A stretch of DNA of 64,000 nucleotides from Pycnopodia helianthoides (taxonomy: Eukaryota; Echinodermata; Asteroidea; Forcipulatida; Asteriidae): positions 19,692,875-19,756,874 of the forward strand of contig CM063247.1 in assembly GCA_032158295.1 (NCBI GenBank), written 5' to 3'. The position numbers and the translations under genes are program-made. Numbering within the stretch: position 1 is the first letter of the stretch; each line of letters opens with the position of its first letter. Shown piece by piece: positions 21,016-32,652 of the stretch. Below the pieces are notes generated by a model that saw nothing but the letters and a program-made list of their open reading frames with translations, did no database searches and was not told the DNA's origin.

Positions 21016-21577
21016 GTAAGTCTAGTTCACGATATTCTTCCTCTGTTTTGCTCAAAACAATTTTTTGTTTACATTTATTTCAGCCACATTAATTAAGATG
21101 ATTATATTTTTGAAGTTCACCGAACCCCAGTTGTACAGTCTACGTATTTTCATTTCTGGTATTGTAAAATTATTGTTGATTGGTTTAAATTTCTTGATTT
21201 GAAATCATTTAATTGAAGGGTTGATAATTCGTTGTTTTGGTTACGAGACAAAATGTTTATTCGGTTCCTCTTGTTTTCATCAACACACCCACCGTACAAT
21301 ACAATTTGTGACAATATCATCAAGTATTAATTAGTCAGGATTTGGTGTGTTCTTTTTAATTCTCTATTGTTCTTTTTTTCTAAGAAAACAACAATGATAA
21401 TCATAATTTTGTGCAAGGGTCGTTATGTTTTATTTTGATTTTGCAAATAAATAAACAAATCGAGTTTTGGGGAACACATCAGCATTTAAGATGGAAACTA
21501 TTTTATAGAATTGCATCTTGCTGAATAGAAAGAAGACTTTCTACTTATGCAAATTATTTTGAGATAACATACGCATT

Positions 21578-21902
21578 GTCAGTAGGGCAGATAGTCAGTG
21601 GGAGCTATTCAGGGATTGTGTCTTTGACGATACAAGTATCTAAGTAAGACACACGTCAGAGTATGTCATGGGAAAGATACTTGGCTATAATAAGCCCATC
21701 GCAGATCTGTCTTTTGAAGAAGAAAAATATAGATAAGTAACAAGCAATTTTCAAAATGGCTGCCATTGCATGTTTCTACCTATATTTTTTACAAAGGATA
21801 AATATGCGATGGTCATAGCCAAATATCTTTCTCATGACAAACTCTGACTGCCAAATTCCATGCTTGTATCGTCAAAGGCATAATCCCACCACATACCTGC
21901 CG
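21578..21902. mobile_element. Foldback element H with 8-bp target duplication
   Basis: The direct repeat TACGCATT at 21570-21577 and 21903-21910 flanks two arms of about 130 bp that pair: TCTTTGACGATACAAG, GTCAGAGTATGTCATG on the left and the complements on the right. It lies in intron 2 of the TMEM79-like gene. An 8-bp duplication fits hAT- or Mutator-type insertion. Confidence 0.68.
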
Positions 21903-21999
21903 TACGCATTAAAAATCGCCATTTTGTGCTTTAAAAAAAAACCCAAACCCAAACAAACATGTTTTTGCACACCTCAATGTTTCTTCTTTTCTCCTCCAG

Positions 22000-22144
22000 T
22001 GTCGTTTACTGGGCCTCGTACTCCCTTCGACCCAAGTACCGCGGGTTCGTCTACGGCATTGCTATGTTACCCAATGTCGGCATGATGGTGTATAATCTGA
22101 TAGCCATGTTCGACCCAGGCTTTACCCATGGTTTGCATAAGTAG
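22000..22144 (+). CDS. TMEM79-like, coding exon 3 (stop)
   Basis: Acceptor CTCCTCCAG, stop TAG ending at 22144. It reads VVYWASYSLRPKYRGFVYGI then AMLPNVGMMVYNLIAMF and a short tail ending GLHK. RPKYRGFxxG followed by a final hydrophobic helix fits the C-terminal end of TMEM79-like proteins. Confidence 0.9.
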
Positions 22145-23500
22145 AAACAAATTCTACTAGTGGATTTCAATAGAATTGGTAGGATTTTATGATGCAGCAG
22201 ATCGTCCCACCAGGTGCCAAACTGTATAAATTGAAGTTGTTTCATGCTTCGAGTGATTAATATAAGCTTTCCTTGTCATTCTCTGCCAAAAGGCAGCATG
22301 TTTTACTTCCACATGCGATCGTATTGAAGCTAGTTTGCCTCTTCAGTTGAAACTGTCATTCAATTTCACTTTAAAAGGCATGCGAATTTATTTAGCATTA
22401 TATTCAATTAAATTTATCAGACGGTTTTTTTTTTGGCATATTAAATTCTGCGAAAAAGCTGCTGCGAATTGGAATGTCTGAATTGAATGGTTATCTCGTT
22501 TTAATCGCATGAAGCAAAAGAACAATTGCTTACTACACATTTAGTGAAAATTGAATGACTGCTTTGAGGGGCTTTCAGTCTCGCGCTAAAAAAGATAACG
22601 CGAAGTTTAAACTGGCCGCCTATTTGCCGAATGACATGGGCCCAATTTCATAGAGCAGCTTAAGCAGCAAATTGCTTAACAATTTTCTGCCAAGAAGAAA
22701 TCATCAGGACACCAGTCACAAATTGCACAATGTGACATGTTAGTTTGGCCGCTAACCTTATTCTGGTAAGCATAATATTGTTGTGCTTAGCTACTTTTTG
22801 TGCTTAGCTACTTTTTGTGCTTAAGCAGCTCTACGGGGTGGGCCCTGGAAAACCTATAGTATACCTTTCAGTGATTGTTTTTTATAGGCCATACGTATTC
22901 TGAATAAAAACAAATAGTAAATAATTATAGGTAGATTGTATATCAATTTAGGGGCCTACTACTGTCATTGATGCCTCAGGTCAACAGAATGGCATTTCTT
23001 TAGCTGTTGCTGTTATCTTTCGTCGCCAGTGATGAACAATGCTATCATCCTTTTATTGTCAAAGAGTTCATTACAAAGTTACTTTTTTTTTTTTTAACTT
23101 CTTAGATGATAAATGGAAAAAACCGGTTGCATTGTTGGCCCACGGAAAAGAAAACTAAAAGTATCAAGTATTTTAGCCACAAGGGAAACTGACTGAGTGA
23201 ATTTGAAATACTTTTGGGTTCGTGAAACAGAGAATGTGCCGGCGCTCTAAAGGGAAAACAAATAGTAGAGTGTTATTAATGTAAATTTTAAACTTATGAG
23301 AATGTAGTATGAAAGTTTGGTGTGTATTTTATTGAAAAAGGTTTGTGATTGGTTTACGTCACAAGAGCAAAAATAAACAGATGATAATAATAAACGACTG
23401 CCAAAAATACTGAGTGAACTGTGTTAAGTAAGTTTTTAGATAGTAAAGTTTATAGCCCTTGATTACAATTATAATGATGGTGATTTGACAAATAAAGATT
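22145..23500 (+). other. 3' flank / probable 3' UTR of the TMEM79-like gene
   Basis: AT-rich with candidate polyadenylation hexamers AATAAA at 22903 and 23491. Contains the foldback at 22638-22846. Which hexamer is used is not decidable here. Confidence 0.4.
22638..22846. mobile_element. GGGCCCAATTTCAT foldback element
   Basis: GGGCCCAATTTCATAGAGCA at the left and GCTCTACGGGGTGGGCCC at the right, with TTAAGCAGC arms inside. Confidence 0.7.
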
Positions 23501-25946
23501 ATTATGCTTCTGTAAAATCGTCAATTTGTGAGTTTTATTTATTGCTGTGTCAAAGAAAAGCTACTGCTGATTTCAATTATAGTTAATGACTGCGCGACCC
23601 AGGAGCGACTCCATTTTCTTTTATGCCTTTCCTTGTTTTTGACTCGACCTCTAATAATAAGACAAAGATAAATGTTGACATTTTGGCTTTAAACTGGTAA
23701 CAATGACAAAAACAGGCATACGGACCTGTTTATATAACAAGCGACATTGAAAGTCATCATTTTTTTGTAACCAGTATTTTTGACGCGTTTTATTTTTGGG
23801 GGTGCACTTCACTAAGTAGAGAGAAACTCGTGCGTGCCAAGCCTCAATGTAAATCCCACAACTTTTTTTTTATGTAAATCGAATATTTGAAGGTCATGGC
23901 TTTTATGGAGTGGTGAAAAAAAATGGTCCAATATTTTGCCCCTGGGGTTGTTGACTTTAAAACCCTCAAACGGGGCATCTGTTTGGGACAAACGTAACTG
24001 CTTTATACTGCCAGACAAGTGTTTTTCCATGGGTTAAAACTACGGTTTGTTTTGCATTTCCCCCCTAAATTTCTTTATAAGTGTGTTGGTTAGGTTCACA
24101 TGTCCAGGTATTGCCTGGTTAAACTTAAGCTGATTATTTTGTTGCTTAAATTTAATTAATTTTCATAATTAATTTGTTTCATCGTGCAAATTGACAATTG
24201 ACCGACCAGCTTTGTACAATATGCTGAAAAAGTTGTTTCAGCCCTTTCTTACCAAATCTTTGTCCCATGTTCGATTGACACCCCCTCTAGGACGTGCGGC
24301 ATGGTCCCAGCTTACGATCTTACGGCATGAGCTGACCAGTGTGTACGATGTGGTTAAGACAATATAATTATTTTAAAATGGCAGCATGTGCGGTGACAAT
24401 GTGCCTAGTCCGAGGGTTTTCAACCTTGAGCATTTTGATTACACTAGCCCTCTAGAAAGTTGTCATATTTTGCTAAAGAGTGTAGGGTAATTTTTGGGGG
24501 GAGATGGAGTTTTGTCAGCTTACTCGTTCTGGGTTGTTTTTATTATTGGAAGAGCTTAGCTCAAAAGCTATAAACAGCTTTTTTACTAGAGCTTAGCTCA
24601 AAAGCTTAACGGCTATTTTACTAAAAATTTAAGAAGAAATAAAGGAAGTTTAATTATCAAAAAATATGTTAGATTTGTTTTCAAGAGGCTGAGAAACTGT
24701 TCAATATTTGTTGAGTATTTCTTAATAATAAGCTTTTCGCATTGGTTGATATGGGAAGCTTTAGGGGCTTGACCCCGACCATTAATAAGAAGTGCGCCCT
24801 CATTTACCTACGCTGTTTTTCTCCTCTCCGAAGACGAAACTCGGAAGGGCGCCCTCATTTTTCCACGCCCGGGAAATAATATCGGTTTATGTTTACACTT
24901 GAGACGTCTAGAGCGAGCCGAGTGAGTGCAACACACACACAGTACACATGCGTGTTTGTGTTGTTTAGTATAGACTTGTGGATGGAGCAATAAGAACGGG
25001 CTGAGAGGTCGAACTTTCATCAACGTTTTTTCGAGTTGACTTGTGGCGATCATTGCATTCACCGTTGAAGAGGAAGGGCCTGCCTGTATAAACAGAGGTA
25101 AGTGGATTTGAATGATGGATGTAAGGAAAGTTTTCAGTCAGAAATTAGGACCCGGCCAGGTCGATCTTGGATGGAAGTGAGGACACCCATCCACAGTTAG
25201 TTGTTGTCACTTCCTTGACTCACACCTCCATGCTTGACTCAAGGCCCAAACATCTTAGTTCACGATCCCGTTCGTTTGGCGAGGTCATGGCGACTGACAG
25301 ACTATGGGCTAGCCCTTTCCGTTATACGAGCTAGAGAACCTTTCAATTTTTAAATTTATAGCGAACTACTAATCTTGTAAATGTGACATATTCACACCAA
25401 ATGATAAAATTAACATGCTGTAGGCCCGCCCCAGTATATAATACTAGGCCTAGTCTCAGGCCCAAGTCATTATTTGCAGAATCAGAAATTTGTGTGTTGA
25501 GATCTACCTCTTCAAGTGTTTACTCTCTCTTTAATTATTACTTACCCAGTGGATATTCACCCAATCGCTATTTTGGCCAGAACGCAATTTCAGAATTTTA
25601 TTTCCCCCCCCAAAAATTCCCTGGGAGCCAAAAAATTAGAAAAAGAAAAGATTTACTCATACTAGTGTTAATTACTGTCCATTTAAATGTAAGAGTCAAT
25701 TTTTTAATGTAATAAAAGAAAGAATTTCTTATTATTTGGGTCGGGAAAAAAAAGTGACGTCAGTTGGGGATTCGATTTGGAACACAGAGTGTTTCGCTTG
25801 ATTATATATGCGGGACCACCATCCTGTATTTAATGGGTTGTATAATGTTGACTACTTGTGTAAGCATGGAGGAAGGAAAGTTTGTAATATTGCATGCTAG
25901 TCTACACAAGTATATTCTTCTTGTCCAAGTAGTATTGGGGCACGAT
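23500..25946. other. Intergenic DNA
   Basis: No gene recognised. Contains AT-rich stretches, a duplicated AGAGCTTAGCTCAAAAGCT palindrome-like unit near 24550-24610, and the possible non-coding exon at 24800-25097. Confidence 0.4.
24800..25097 (+). other. Possible non-coding first exon / promoter region
   Basis: A CpG-richer island in AT-rich DNA ends at a consensus donor (ACAGAG then GTAAGT at 25098). It contains two GGCGCCCTCATTT-like copies and a (CA)n run, and no long open frame. It could be an alternative upstream first exon of RASGRF, since the next recognised + strand exon is at 32653, or an unrelated ncRNA. No ATG-led conserved peptide is seen. Confidence 0.25.
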
Positions 25947-26073
25947 GAGGGCGCTACACAGTCTGCCGGCGAAACAGCGTTTCAGATGATTTTACCATCA
26001 CCGGTCCCGTCATCCCGGCGACGGTAAAATCATCCAAAACGCTTGTTTGGCCGGCAGATCGTTTAGCGTCCTC
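25947..26073. repeat. 127-nt imperfect palindrome
   Basis: The left arm (CTGCCGGCGAAACAGCGTTT, AGATGATTTTACCATCACCGG) pairs with the right arm (CCGGCGACGGTAAAATCATC and onward to GCCGGCAG), extending outwards to GAGGGCGCTA/AGCGTCCTC. About 58 bp of stem with few mismatches and about 10 nt of loop. Confidence 0.85.
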
Positions 26074-26089
26074 TTTGATGTCCCGTCCT

Positions 26090-26390
26090 GCAGGCACGAT
26101 TTGTACACATCTCAATGGAAGTAAACGTTAAATCTGAGTATTAATGGCGATTGCATCGTCTGATTTTGATCAACTTTTGATATGAAGAAAGGGGGCACAT
26201 CTCAAAACTTGTTCAGCTGTGGTGACATTACTTTTATGACTCTTTAGTTTATGAGGAAATGGTGACACAAAATACTAAAATTCCATACGACCAGTGCAGT
26301 ATCTTGCCTGCAAGAAAGGCCCTGGAATATACAAGGTCACTCTTTTTGTAAACAAAGGTCACATGGTCTATAATTATGATGTGCTTGCTC
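26090..26390 (+). repeat. Dispersed repeat F, third copy
   Basis: Runs from CTCAATGGAAGTAAACG through TGATATGAAGAAAGGGGGCA to AAGGTCACTCTTTTTGTAAA, matching 2010-2330 with scattered differences. Confidence 0.65.
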
Positions 26391-26651
26391 TATGCTATGT
26401 TATGTATGTTCTCCTTAAATGATATTTTCTCAGTTGGTGTAAGATTGAAGCAACACAAGCCGAGTGCGTAAATGCAGAACGCATGCCCATATAAAATATT
26501 GTGTACAGCTTTGTAAGGTAGAATGGATGCCAACAGTAACCAGCGTTCTCCCATAACAAATGTCAGTTAAAACACCTGAGGACCAGTCAAAATTCACTCC
26601 AAGTGGTCCGGCTGGCTAGTTCAGTGTATTTTGTGTGATAGATGTACAAGT

Positions 26652-26800
26652 AAAAAAGCTAGATAGCTCAGTTGGTAGAGCGCCGGCACGTTAATCCGGT
26701 AGTCGTTCTTTCCGCGCTAGTTAATTTTTTCTTTGTTCAACCCCAACCTAGTAAAAAAGCTGACGGACTAGTGACATGACAAACTAAAGTTAAGGGCAAG
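26652..26800 (+). mobile_element. tRNA-derived SINE, type 2
   Basis: TAGATAGCTCAGTTGGTAGA matches a tRNA A-box region; the B-box part is degenerate (GTCGTTCTTTCCGCGC), so it is not a working tRNA. Followed by the family's CTTTGTTCAACCCCAA. Confidence 0.7.
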
Positions 26801-27781
26801 CCCTGATGAGTCACCACACCAGTCTTGGTAAAAGTACATGTAGGCCAGACACACTGTACTTCTCCTGGTGCCTCTTGAAATGTTTCATTTGACTGGTAAC
26901 ATTTCACATTTCCCTCATGTAACTGAATGTTTTAAAATGCCTTTACCCGGAAAAATACAAAAACCTTTTCAGGCCTTGAACTTCGTGTTCAAAAGGGCAC
27001 GGCAATTTCCCCCCAAATAAAGCGCACCCAATGAGGAAAGTTTGAATTTGTATTGAAGGTTTTTAAGGGCACCCGCAGCAATTGCTGTGGTGCCTTGGGC
27101 GAAATTGAGGCCTGCCTTTTCCAAATGCATAGACTCCTTACAAAAACTATGCATCATTTGTAATAGTACATGTCGTTGCCCATGTATTCTTGAATGCCTG
27201 GAAAGCAATCAAAAATAACTGTAACTGAACAATCGTGATGATCATGGCTGACAAAATGAACTATTTCCATTCTGATGAAAGGGCAACTTAGTTCCATAAA
27301 GCCATTTTGAGATTGTAAACTGTACGAGTTTCCATTTTCCTCAGTGATAATCTTACCGTCAGCGTATGAAAAGGCATGCTTACCTTCCAGTGCTTACTGT
27401 ATGAAAATCAATGATGTAACAATGCAAATCTACATGTATGGTGAACGCGCAAGCTGGCTGCCTTTTTTTCTTGCTAACCTGTGAAATACGCTTACACTTT
27501 AAGCTAATTTTTCTGCTACAGTAAGCAAAAAATGTGCTTACTGTTTAAAAGCAGCACTATGGAATTGGGCCCAGAAGGGTGCTTGCTATGTGAACCAGAA
27601 GCACTGAGGTTCACCTCTATTCAATTAAATGGGTGGTTTATTTACAAATTTTATTTTTTAGGGGGAGTTTAGTGGTTTGTAAAGTATAGGCATGTACAGT
27701 GTTTGAAGAAACAGTGGTCAACTTATGACAAAGAGACGGACAGTATGTGCCCCACTTCCAGAAATGTGGATAATACATTTA

Positions 27782-28170
27782 CAGGGCTCAAATTTTTTTG
27801 GAAAATCCACAAGATCGCAGAACTTTTAGCTCAGAATGTTTACTGGACCAAAATTTTATTCACAAGACCAGAATCAAAATGAGAAAAGACCACAAGACCA
27901 GAATCAAAAATTCAAACACAGTTGTATCAAAATTATAAACTGTTTCATTTTGAACAAACCCTAGAGAAGATTTGTCTCTTCTGTTTTATGGGTGATACTC
28001 GGTGGAATTGAAAGATATTCATGATACTCAAACTCAAATTTTTTTAAAAGACAAAGATATTGAATTGAATAAAACACAAGACCATTGGACTTGTCCCTTC
28101 TTGGGTTTACTGGCCCGATGCTGTAACTACTGGCCTCAAGCCAGCTGTCCAGTGTAAAATTCAATCCCTG
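27782..28170 (-). mobile_element. hAT-like element E (reverse)
   Basis: Terminal inverted repeats CAGGGCTCAAATTTTT and AAAATTCAATCCCTG. Interior GACCAGAATCAAAATGAGA and CTTGTCCCTTCTTGGGTTTAC is shared by copies at 29367, 30113, 34536, 37489 and 55692. The CAGGG end is hAT-like, but I found no 8-bp duplication. Confidence 0.6.
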
Positions 28171-28806
28171 ATTTATTCTATTCTAGTCAGACCCCCCCCC
28201 CCCCCCTCCCCTCCCAGGTCTACCTTCATCCACATGAATTGCAATCTTATCCAGTGTGTGTAGTTTTATACTACAGTATTAATCCAGATTATCCTTGCAT
28301 CGCAGTCTCCGTATGTACACGTTCGTTCAGCTTTGTGCAGGTAGAAATAATTATTATCAAAATATGCTCTTAAACATATTCGCATAATATTCCCCAGGTC
28401 TGTTGCAAAGTATCACAATAACATAGTGACAGCCCCATGTACCTGCTCTTATGCGTATGTTTTTTCATCAAAATGACTAGACAAGTAGACATGCAAGCAT
28501 TAAAGGGTACTACCACTAGAAAGATATTGAAAAAGGAAAAAAAAAAACTACAAGAGATATAAGCAATTTATCATTTGTGACATTGGATCCTACATGTCAA
28601 GTCTAAACTCTTGGTGACCTCATTTTTCTGATGCGATGTTTTATTTTTTTGTTTGATAAATTTCTCTCACGCATGATTGGTTTATTCGACCGTAGGCTTT
28701 GTGCAGGGTTCGCTCACAGACTCAGTCAAAGTGATGGGATGCCCAGTATGAAACTATTGGGTAAATTAAAGAGCTGTGAGTTTTTTTTTAATGAGCATTA
28801 TGACAT

Positions 28807-29192
28807 TTAAAGGCAGTGGATACTTTTTGTAATTACTCAAGAAATACATGACCATAAAAACTTACTTGGTAAGAAGTACCTGAGAGCTGCTGATGGTATA
28901 AAACATTGTGAGAAACGGCTCCCTTTGAAGCAATGTAGATTTTGAGAAAGAGGTAATTTCTCACTGAAATATTTGAATCTGAAAAAGGCTTTTGGCATGA
29001 AACCTTTATTAGGCATCTGAAAGCACACAATTCTATAAAACAAGGGTGGTTTTTCTTTGTTTATCTTCTTGCAACTTTAATGACCAATTTAGCCAAAAAT
29101 GTTCACAGGTTTGTTAATTTATGCATATGTTGGGATACACCAAGTGAGGATACTAGTCTTTGACAATTACCGAAAGTATACCCTGCCTTTAA
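28807..29192 (+). mobile_element. TTAA MITE, family B (diverged copy 3)
   Basis: TTAAAGGCAGTGGATAC at the left, GTATACCCTGCCTTTAA at the right; interior shares AACATTGTGAGAAACGGCTC with other copies. Immediately followed by a SINE tail. Confidence 0.7.
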
Positions 29193-29307
29193 CAGCATGT
29201 GTCCTAAGGTCTCATACTTCAAAACGTAGCTCTGCATACCTTGTAAGAAAAAATACTGAGCGCTTTGAGACGCCAATTGGTGTGATGAAGCGCTAATATA
29301 AGAACTC

Positions 29308-29339
<32 letters not shown>

Positions 29340-29345
29340 GACGGT
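29193..29345 (+). mobile_element. SINE type 1, 3' fragment with (ATT)n
   Basis: GTCTCATACTTCAAAACGTA and GAGCGCTTTGAGACGCCAAT then (TTA)n; matches the 3' third of the 30367 SINE. Confidence 0.65.
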
Positions 29346-29366
29346 CTTCCTAATTTGGAATAATTG

Positions 29367-29811
29367 CAGGGCTCAAAATTTTTACTGGACCACAGGCCCG
29401 AGGCCAGTAGTTCTAGTGTCTGGCTGATAAACTCATGACCGGACAGGTCGGACGGTCTTGTGTTTTTTCAATTGAACAATAATACCTCACTGTGTAGTAT
29501 TTTGAACATAAACGAGTTATGTTCAAATGATGATTTTGATTTTGATAAAATACTTCTCCATTCTGTTAAGTAATGTTTAGTACCCATAAAGACAAATGAG
29601 ACCAATATTCTCTTTTGTCTCTGTGCTTGAAAAAAACACACACAAAAAAACACACACACACACAAAAAAACAGTCCAATGCATGTTCAACTGTGTCAGGA
29701 AGTTTGTTTCTCATTTTGATTCTGGTCTTGTAAAAAACAGTTCTGGTCCGTAAACATTTTGAGCTACAAGCCTGTGATCTTGTGCATCCCCCCCCCCCAA
29801 ATTCAAGCCTG
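29367..29811 (+). mobile_element. hAT-like element E (forward)
   Basis: CAGGGCTCAAAATTTTTACT to AAATTCAAGCCTG; interior GGACCACAGGCCCGAGGCCA and AATAATACCTCACTGTGTA. Confidence 0.62.
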
Positions 29812-30112
29812 AGTCATGATACTTCACATCCTTGACTGGACAAGAATATTGCAAATTTCAAGTCAATATTTAGGGCCTAATATACCAATTTGAGCTGACT
29901 CTTGTTAATCACGGAAAATGAAAAAAATGAATCATTAAGCCTGTCATAAATAAATCAATATCTAGAACATGCCCACTCAGTCAGCTAGAAATGAAAATTA
30001 CAAAAGTCAGGTTTCAAAACAAGGGCTGTGGGCAAGTTAAATTTCAAAGTTCGCTTCGTTAGATACGCCAGATGGATGTATTTGATGGTCCCATCCTGTC
30101 CCTATACCCCTT

Positions 30113-30875
30113 CAGGGCTCAAATGTGGCGAACAAATCCATAAGACCGCAGGGCATGCAGCTCACCATTTTTACTGGACCGGAATTTTTGTTTTAAAGAC
30201 CATTTAGAAGAAAAAAAAACCTTTCTACTCACAATCAAACTGTTTTTATTTGATCTACGGATAATACTTTGGTACTCCACAGAATGGAAAAGATATTTAT
30301 TGGGCTCAAAAGCCAACATTTGAACATAATGTTGTACATTAAAGATGAAGTGAAGTATTATTATGTAGCGTGTCGTGGCCGAACGGATAAGAACACCGGA
30401 CTCAACCTCTGGTGTTTCTGATCTGCAGAGTGTGGGTTCGAGTCCCGGTCGTGACACTTGTGTCCTTCAGCAAGACACTTAACCATTTATGCTGCGCCCT
30501 TCGGATGGGACGTAAAGCCGTATAGGTCCCGTGTGTTGTGTAATGCACGTAAAATAACCCAGTACACTTATCGTAAAGAGAAGGGGTTCGCCCCGGTGAT
30601 GCTGGTTTGATTGGCAGCATATTGCGCCACAGCACACTGTATACCATTACATGGTGCTATAAATGCATAGGTCTCATACTTTAAAAACGTAGCTCCACAT
30701 ACATGGCAGGTAAAAATATCAGCACCTTTGGCAAAAGGTGCTTTATAAATACAGTTATTATTATTATTATTATTCAAAAACATAAGACTGTCGGACTTGT
30801 CCGGTCGGAAGTTCACTGGCCCTGAAGGTAAAAACACTGGCCTGGGCTTGTGGTCCAGTGTAAATTTCTAGCCTG
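30113..30875 (-). mobile_element. hAT-like element E split by a SINE
   Basis: CAGGGCTCAAATGTGG at the left, AAATTTCTAGCCTG at the right. The 410-bp type 1 SINE at 30367-30776 interrupts it, so the SINE insertion is younger. Confidence 0.65.
30367..30776 (+). mobile_element. Full-length tRNA-derived SINE, type 1, (ATT)n tail
   Basis: GTGGCCGAACGGATAAGAAC (A-box, Leu/Ser-type tRNA) and GTGGGTTCGAGTCCC (B-box), then a conserved body with CTTCGGATGGGACGTAAAGC and GGTCCCGTGTGTTGTG, ending in AAAGGTGCTTTATAAAT and (ATT)n. The body resembles the conserved central domains of widespread animal SINE superfamilies. It is inserted in a family E element. Confidence 0.82.
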
Positions 30876-30944
30876 GCCCTCAAAATCTACACTCCCCCCT
30901 CCTTCATCCCCACCACCAAATCTAACTATTTGAAGATTTATTTT

Positions 30945-31060
30945 AGATCCCTCAGTTGGTGGAGCACCGGTACGTTAATCCGGAGGTCGTTGGTTCAAAT
31001 CACGCTCTAATCATTTTTTCTTTGTTCAACCCCAAATTATTTGGACTGGTGACTCTGATG
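30945..31060 (+). mobile_element. tRNA-derived SINE, type 2 (fragment)
   Basis: CTCAGTTGGTGGAGCACCGG and GTTGGTTCAAATCACGC (B-box), then TTTGTTCAACCCCAAATT. Confidence 0.65.
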
Positions 31061-31849
31061 ACCGATTGAGCTTATAATTTCCCTGGTTTTCTCTTTTCAT
31101 GTATTTATGTTTGGTCACATAAAGTGTGGATACTATTCTTTGACAATTACAAATGTTGGCTGCTTATCAGTTAATATTTTAGTAGTTCTTGGCCTCCAGT
31201 TTGAGCCTAATTGGTGTATTTATTTGTCTTCAAAAGCAAATTTCTAGAGAAAAAAACATATTTTGCAAGATTGACAATGGGTATGATGTTCAAAATGATT
31301 TGCTCATAAAACCTTTCAACGACAACAAAAAATGATTGAGTGCAGCGCAACAAGTCCATGTAAAAAAAAATCACTGCCTGAAGCAGAATACTGATTCATG
31401 CGAGGAGCATTTTTGTTTTTTGTACAGTGTGGCACCTATTTTTAGAATGCACTGCAGACGAACAATATCCTGGTGTTCTAGACACAAATTCATTTTCAGC
31501 CAAAAAAACAAAACACACAAACAAGCTTGAAATGTGCTTAAAATTAAGTGGATGTTTCCGTGGTGATACGGTCAAGTCGCTTAATCGTGAGTGCTGACAT
31601 TGTGCACAACTCACTGCACCCTAAATTTAAATAATTTATATTACAGCGACCGGCAGACAAAAGAGAAAATAATGGGGGAAAAAAGAAATCAATATTTGTC
31701 AATGGACATAATTGGCATTGTGTTGTACACCTTCCTCCTGTTGAGCTCTCATACGCACGATAACTCAACGGTGTGTGACACCAGTTTTATCAATGTGTAA
31801 TCCAGACATACTGCATACAAAGTCCAACTGCAGTCATTGAGCTGTGATG

Positions 31850-32652
31850 ATTTATAATACTGGCTCCGCCCAGCCACGCGACGCACCAATAATAACCATT
31901 GAGTGCGGCCACGCGCATTTGGAGTGAGGAACAGAAGGGATAATCTCCGATTGTGTGTATCACTGGGCTGCAGACTATACAGAGGTGTGTTTTCTTGTTG
32001 TGTATGCATTGCCTGCAGCGCTGTATAGTCAACTTGCGGTGACTGACTGTATTTGTGTGTGTGTGTGTTTGCCAATGTGTTGAACAGCCTCCGCTATATC
32101 AGGGAGGCCACATTCAGGTGATTCCTGCTTTTGTTGTGTTCTTCTCACCTTCCGAATCGGGGTTAATACGATCCGTGATTAATAAAAAATTTCTGCGCTT
32201 GCCGAACGGAACAGTAGGCGCAGTAGGCACTGATTGTAAGGGTGGTTCGGCTCGCCGTGTGCATACATGAGGTAGCGTTCATTGCTTTCATTAATTGTGC
32301 TAATTTGCCTCTATTTGTATCCCCGTCGTGTGATTACTAGGGGGGTTGCATGGATGGAGATGGAGATCGCCTGTAGTGCCGTCGTCGTCGGAAGATGTTC
32401 TATGTTGATGAGGACCATGACGACGCTGATGCCGGCAATGACGACAGTGGTGACCCCTCCGTGCACTTCATGACCTCGTTTTTTCTCGATGACAAGTAGT
32501 CTACACTGGTTACCCTAGAAACCGATCCCCCCCTCTCTCTCTCTGTGTATGCACAGGGTTTAACTCACTCACACACACACACACACCACGCACTGTAACT
32601 TCACACTATACCTAGATATACCTACCCGGTCTCCACCACCATCATCCTCACC
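31850..32652 (+). promoter_or_regulatory. Probable RASGRF promoter / 5' UTR region
   Basis: The stretch upstream of the RASGRF start is richer in G+C and CpG than its surroundings. It holds a TATA-like TTTATAATA at about 31850, shortly followed by CTCCGCCCAGCC, a GC-box-like motif. (GT)n at about 32055 and (CA)n at about 32566 flank the UTR. Assignment as promoter is inference from position and composition. Confidence 0.35.

Larger units (their letters stand above)
18757..22144 (+). other. Gene locus: TMEM79-like MAPEG-superfamily membrane protein
   Basis: Three coding exons (18757-19045, 20823-21015, 22000-22144) join in frame to a 208-residue protein. About five hydrophobic segments are visible, near residues 40-65, 85-104, 128-143, 147-168 and 174-198. 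The layout and the block HYVRHTMEQYILLFINT with a following FIPDEYLKMVP resemble the C-terminal MAPEG-like domain of TMEM79 (mattrin). The long N-terminal region of the vertebrate protein is absent. MAPEG relatives include glutathione-dependent enzymes of ER/Golgi membranes; TMEM79 itself is linked to secretory-vesicle trafficking. Whether this copy is enzymatic cannot be said. The family call rests on recognition, not on a search. Confidence 0.78.

Noticed and set aside
20492..21055. 187-codon minus-strand frame over TMEM79-like exon 2
   Set aside because: Antisense shadow of a GC-rich exon; the sense frame gives the conserved membrane protein.
26652..26735. tRNA gene
   Set aside because: The A-box is good but the B-box and acceptor stem are degenerate and the SINE body follows.
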